A stretch of DNA of 5,343 nucleotides from contig CAKTUS010000122.1 of assembly GCA_934621485.1 (NCBI GenBank), positions 1 through 5,343 on the forward strand, given 5' to 3'. Position numbers and translations under genes: made by a program. The stretch's first letter is position 1. Each line of letters begins with the position of its first letter. The DNA is from an uncultured Clostridia bacterium. GTDB taxonomy: Bacteria > Bacillota > Clostridia > Christensenellales > Aristaeellaceae. Positions 5,340 through 5,343 of the stretch are shown here, piece after piece. The notes beneath the pieces are model-generated. The model worked only from the letters and a program-made list of their open reading frames with translations, did no database searches and was not told where the DNA came from.

Positions 5340-5343
5340 ATTG

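Larger units (their letters stand above)
5016..5343. other. Non-coding AT-rich region upstream of sigK
   Basis: No convincing gene was found on either strand. It should hold the sigK promoter. A weak SigE-like pair can be read on the minus strand: GAATATA (about 5170-5176) and CATATTCC (about 5150-5157), with 12 bases between them. This is a slightly short spacing and an imperfect -10, so I do not call it. The stretch also holds two inverted repeats and a parS-like half site, listed separately. No tRNA, riboswitch or repeat array was recognised. Confidence 0.45.

Noticed and set aside
1..5343. CRISPR array, tRNA, rRNA or riboswitch
   Set aside because: No regularly spaced repeats, tRNA cloverleaf or known riboswitch core was recognised on reading through the window.

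Overview
The window looks like chromosomal DNA of a spore-forming Clostridia-type Firmicute, possibly a gut or rumen lineage. Support: strong AGGAGG-type ribosome binding sites, two TTG starts, a sporulation sigma factor of the SigK family, and debris of the clostridial transposon protein TnpV. The organism is inferred; nothing here names a species.

Layout. (1) 32-2345, + strand: a tight two-gene unit encoding an enolase-superfamily (mandelate racemase/muconate lactonizing type) sugar-acid dehydratase and a long RraA-like aldolase-fold protein. A perfect 14-bp hairpin follows. (2) 2403-2822: no convincing gene, possibly decayed coding sequence. (3) 2832-3814, + strand: a UxuA-like mannonate dehydratase with its likely metal ligands intact. 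(4) 3813-4303: a small graveyard of mobile-element genes. A + strand tnpV remnant (one nonsense codon, one frameshift, lost 3' end) directly abuts what looks like the 5' end of a minus-strand ParA-type ATPase gene with a degraded Walker A motif. (5) 4304-4351: a strong hairpin between convergent units. (6) 4366-5001, - strand: sigK, preserved from its pro-sequence to the middle of the region 4.2 DNA-recognition helix, where it stops abruptly. (7) 5002-5343: AT-rich non-coding DNA with two small inverted repeats and an 11-base match to one side of a ParB parS site.

How the parts may work together. Two unrelated dehydratase folds, a TIM-barrel enolase-superfamily enzyme and a UxuA-type enzyme, flank an RraA-like protein. 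RraA-family members include class II pyruvate aldolases. The simplest reading is a hexuronate or aldonate breakdown module in which dehydration gives a 2-keto-3-deoxy acid that is then cleaved. The exact substrate cannot be read from the sequence. The main point of interest is the truncated sigK beside mobile-element remains: in several Firmicutes sigK is split by an excisable element, and here the break lies at an unusual place, inside region 4.2.
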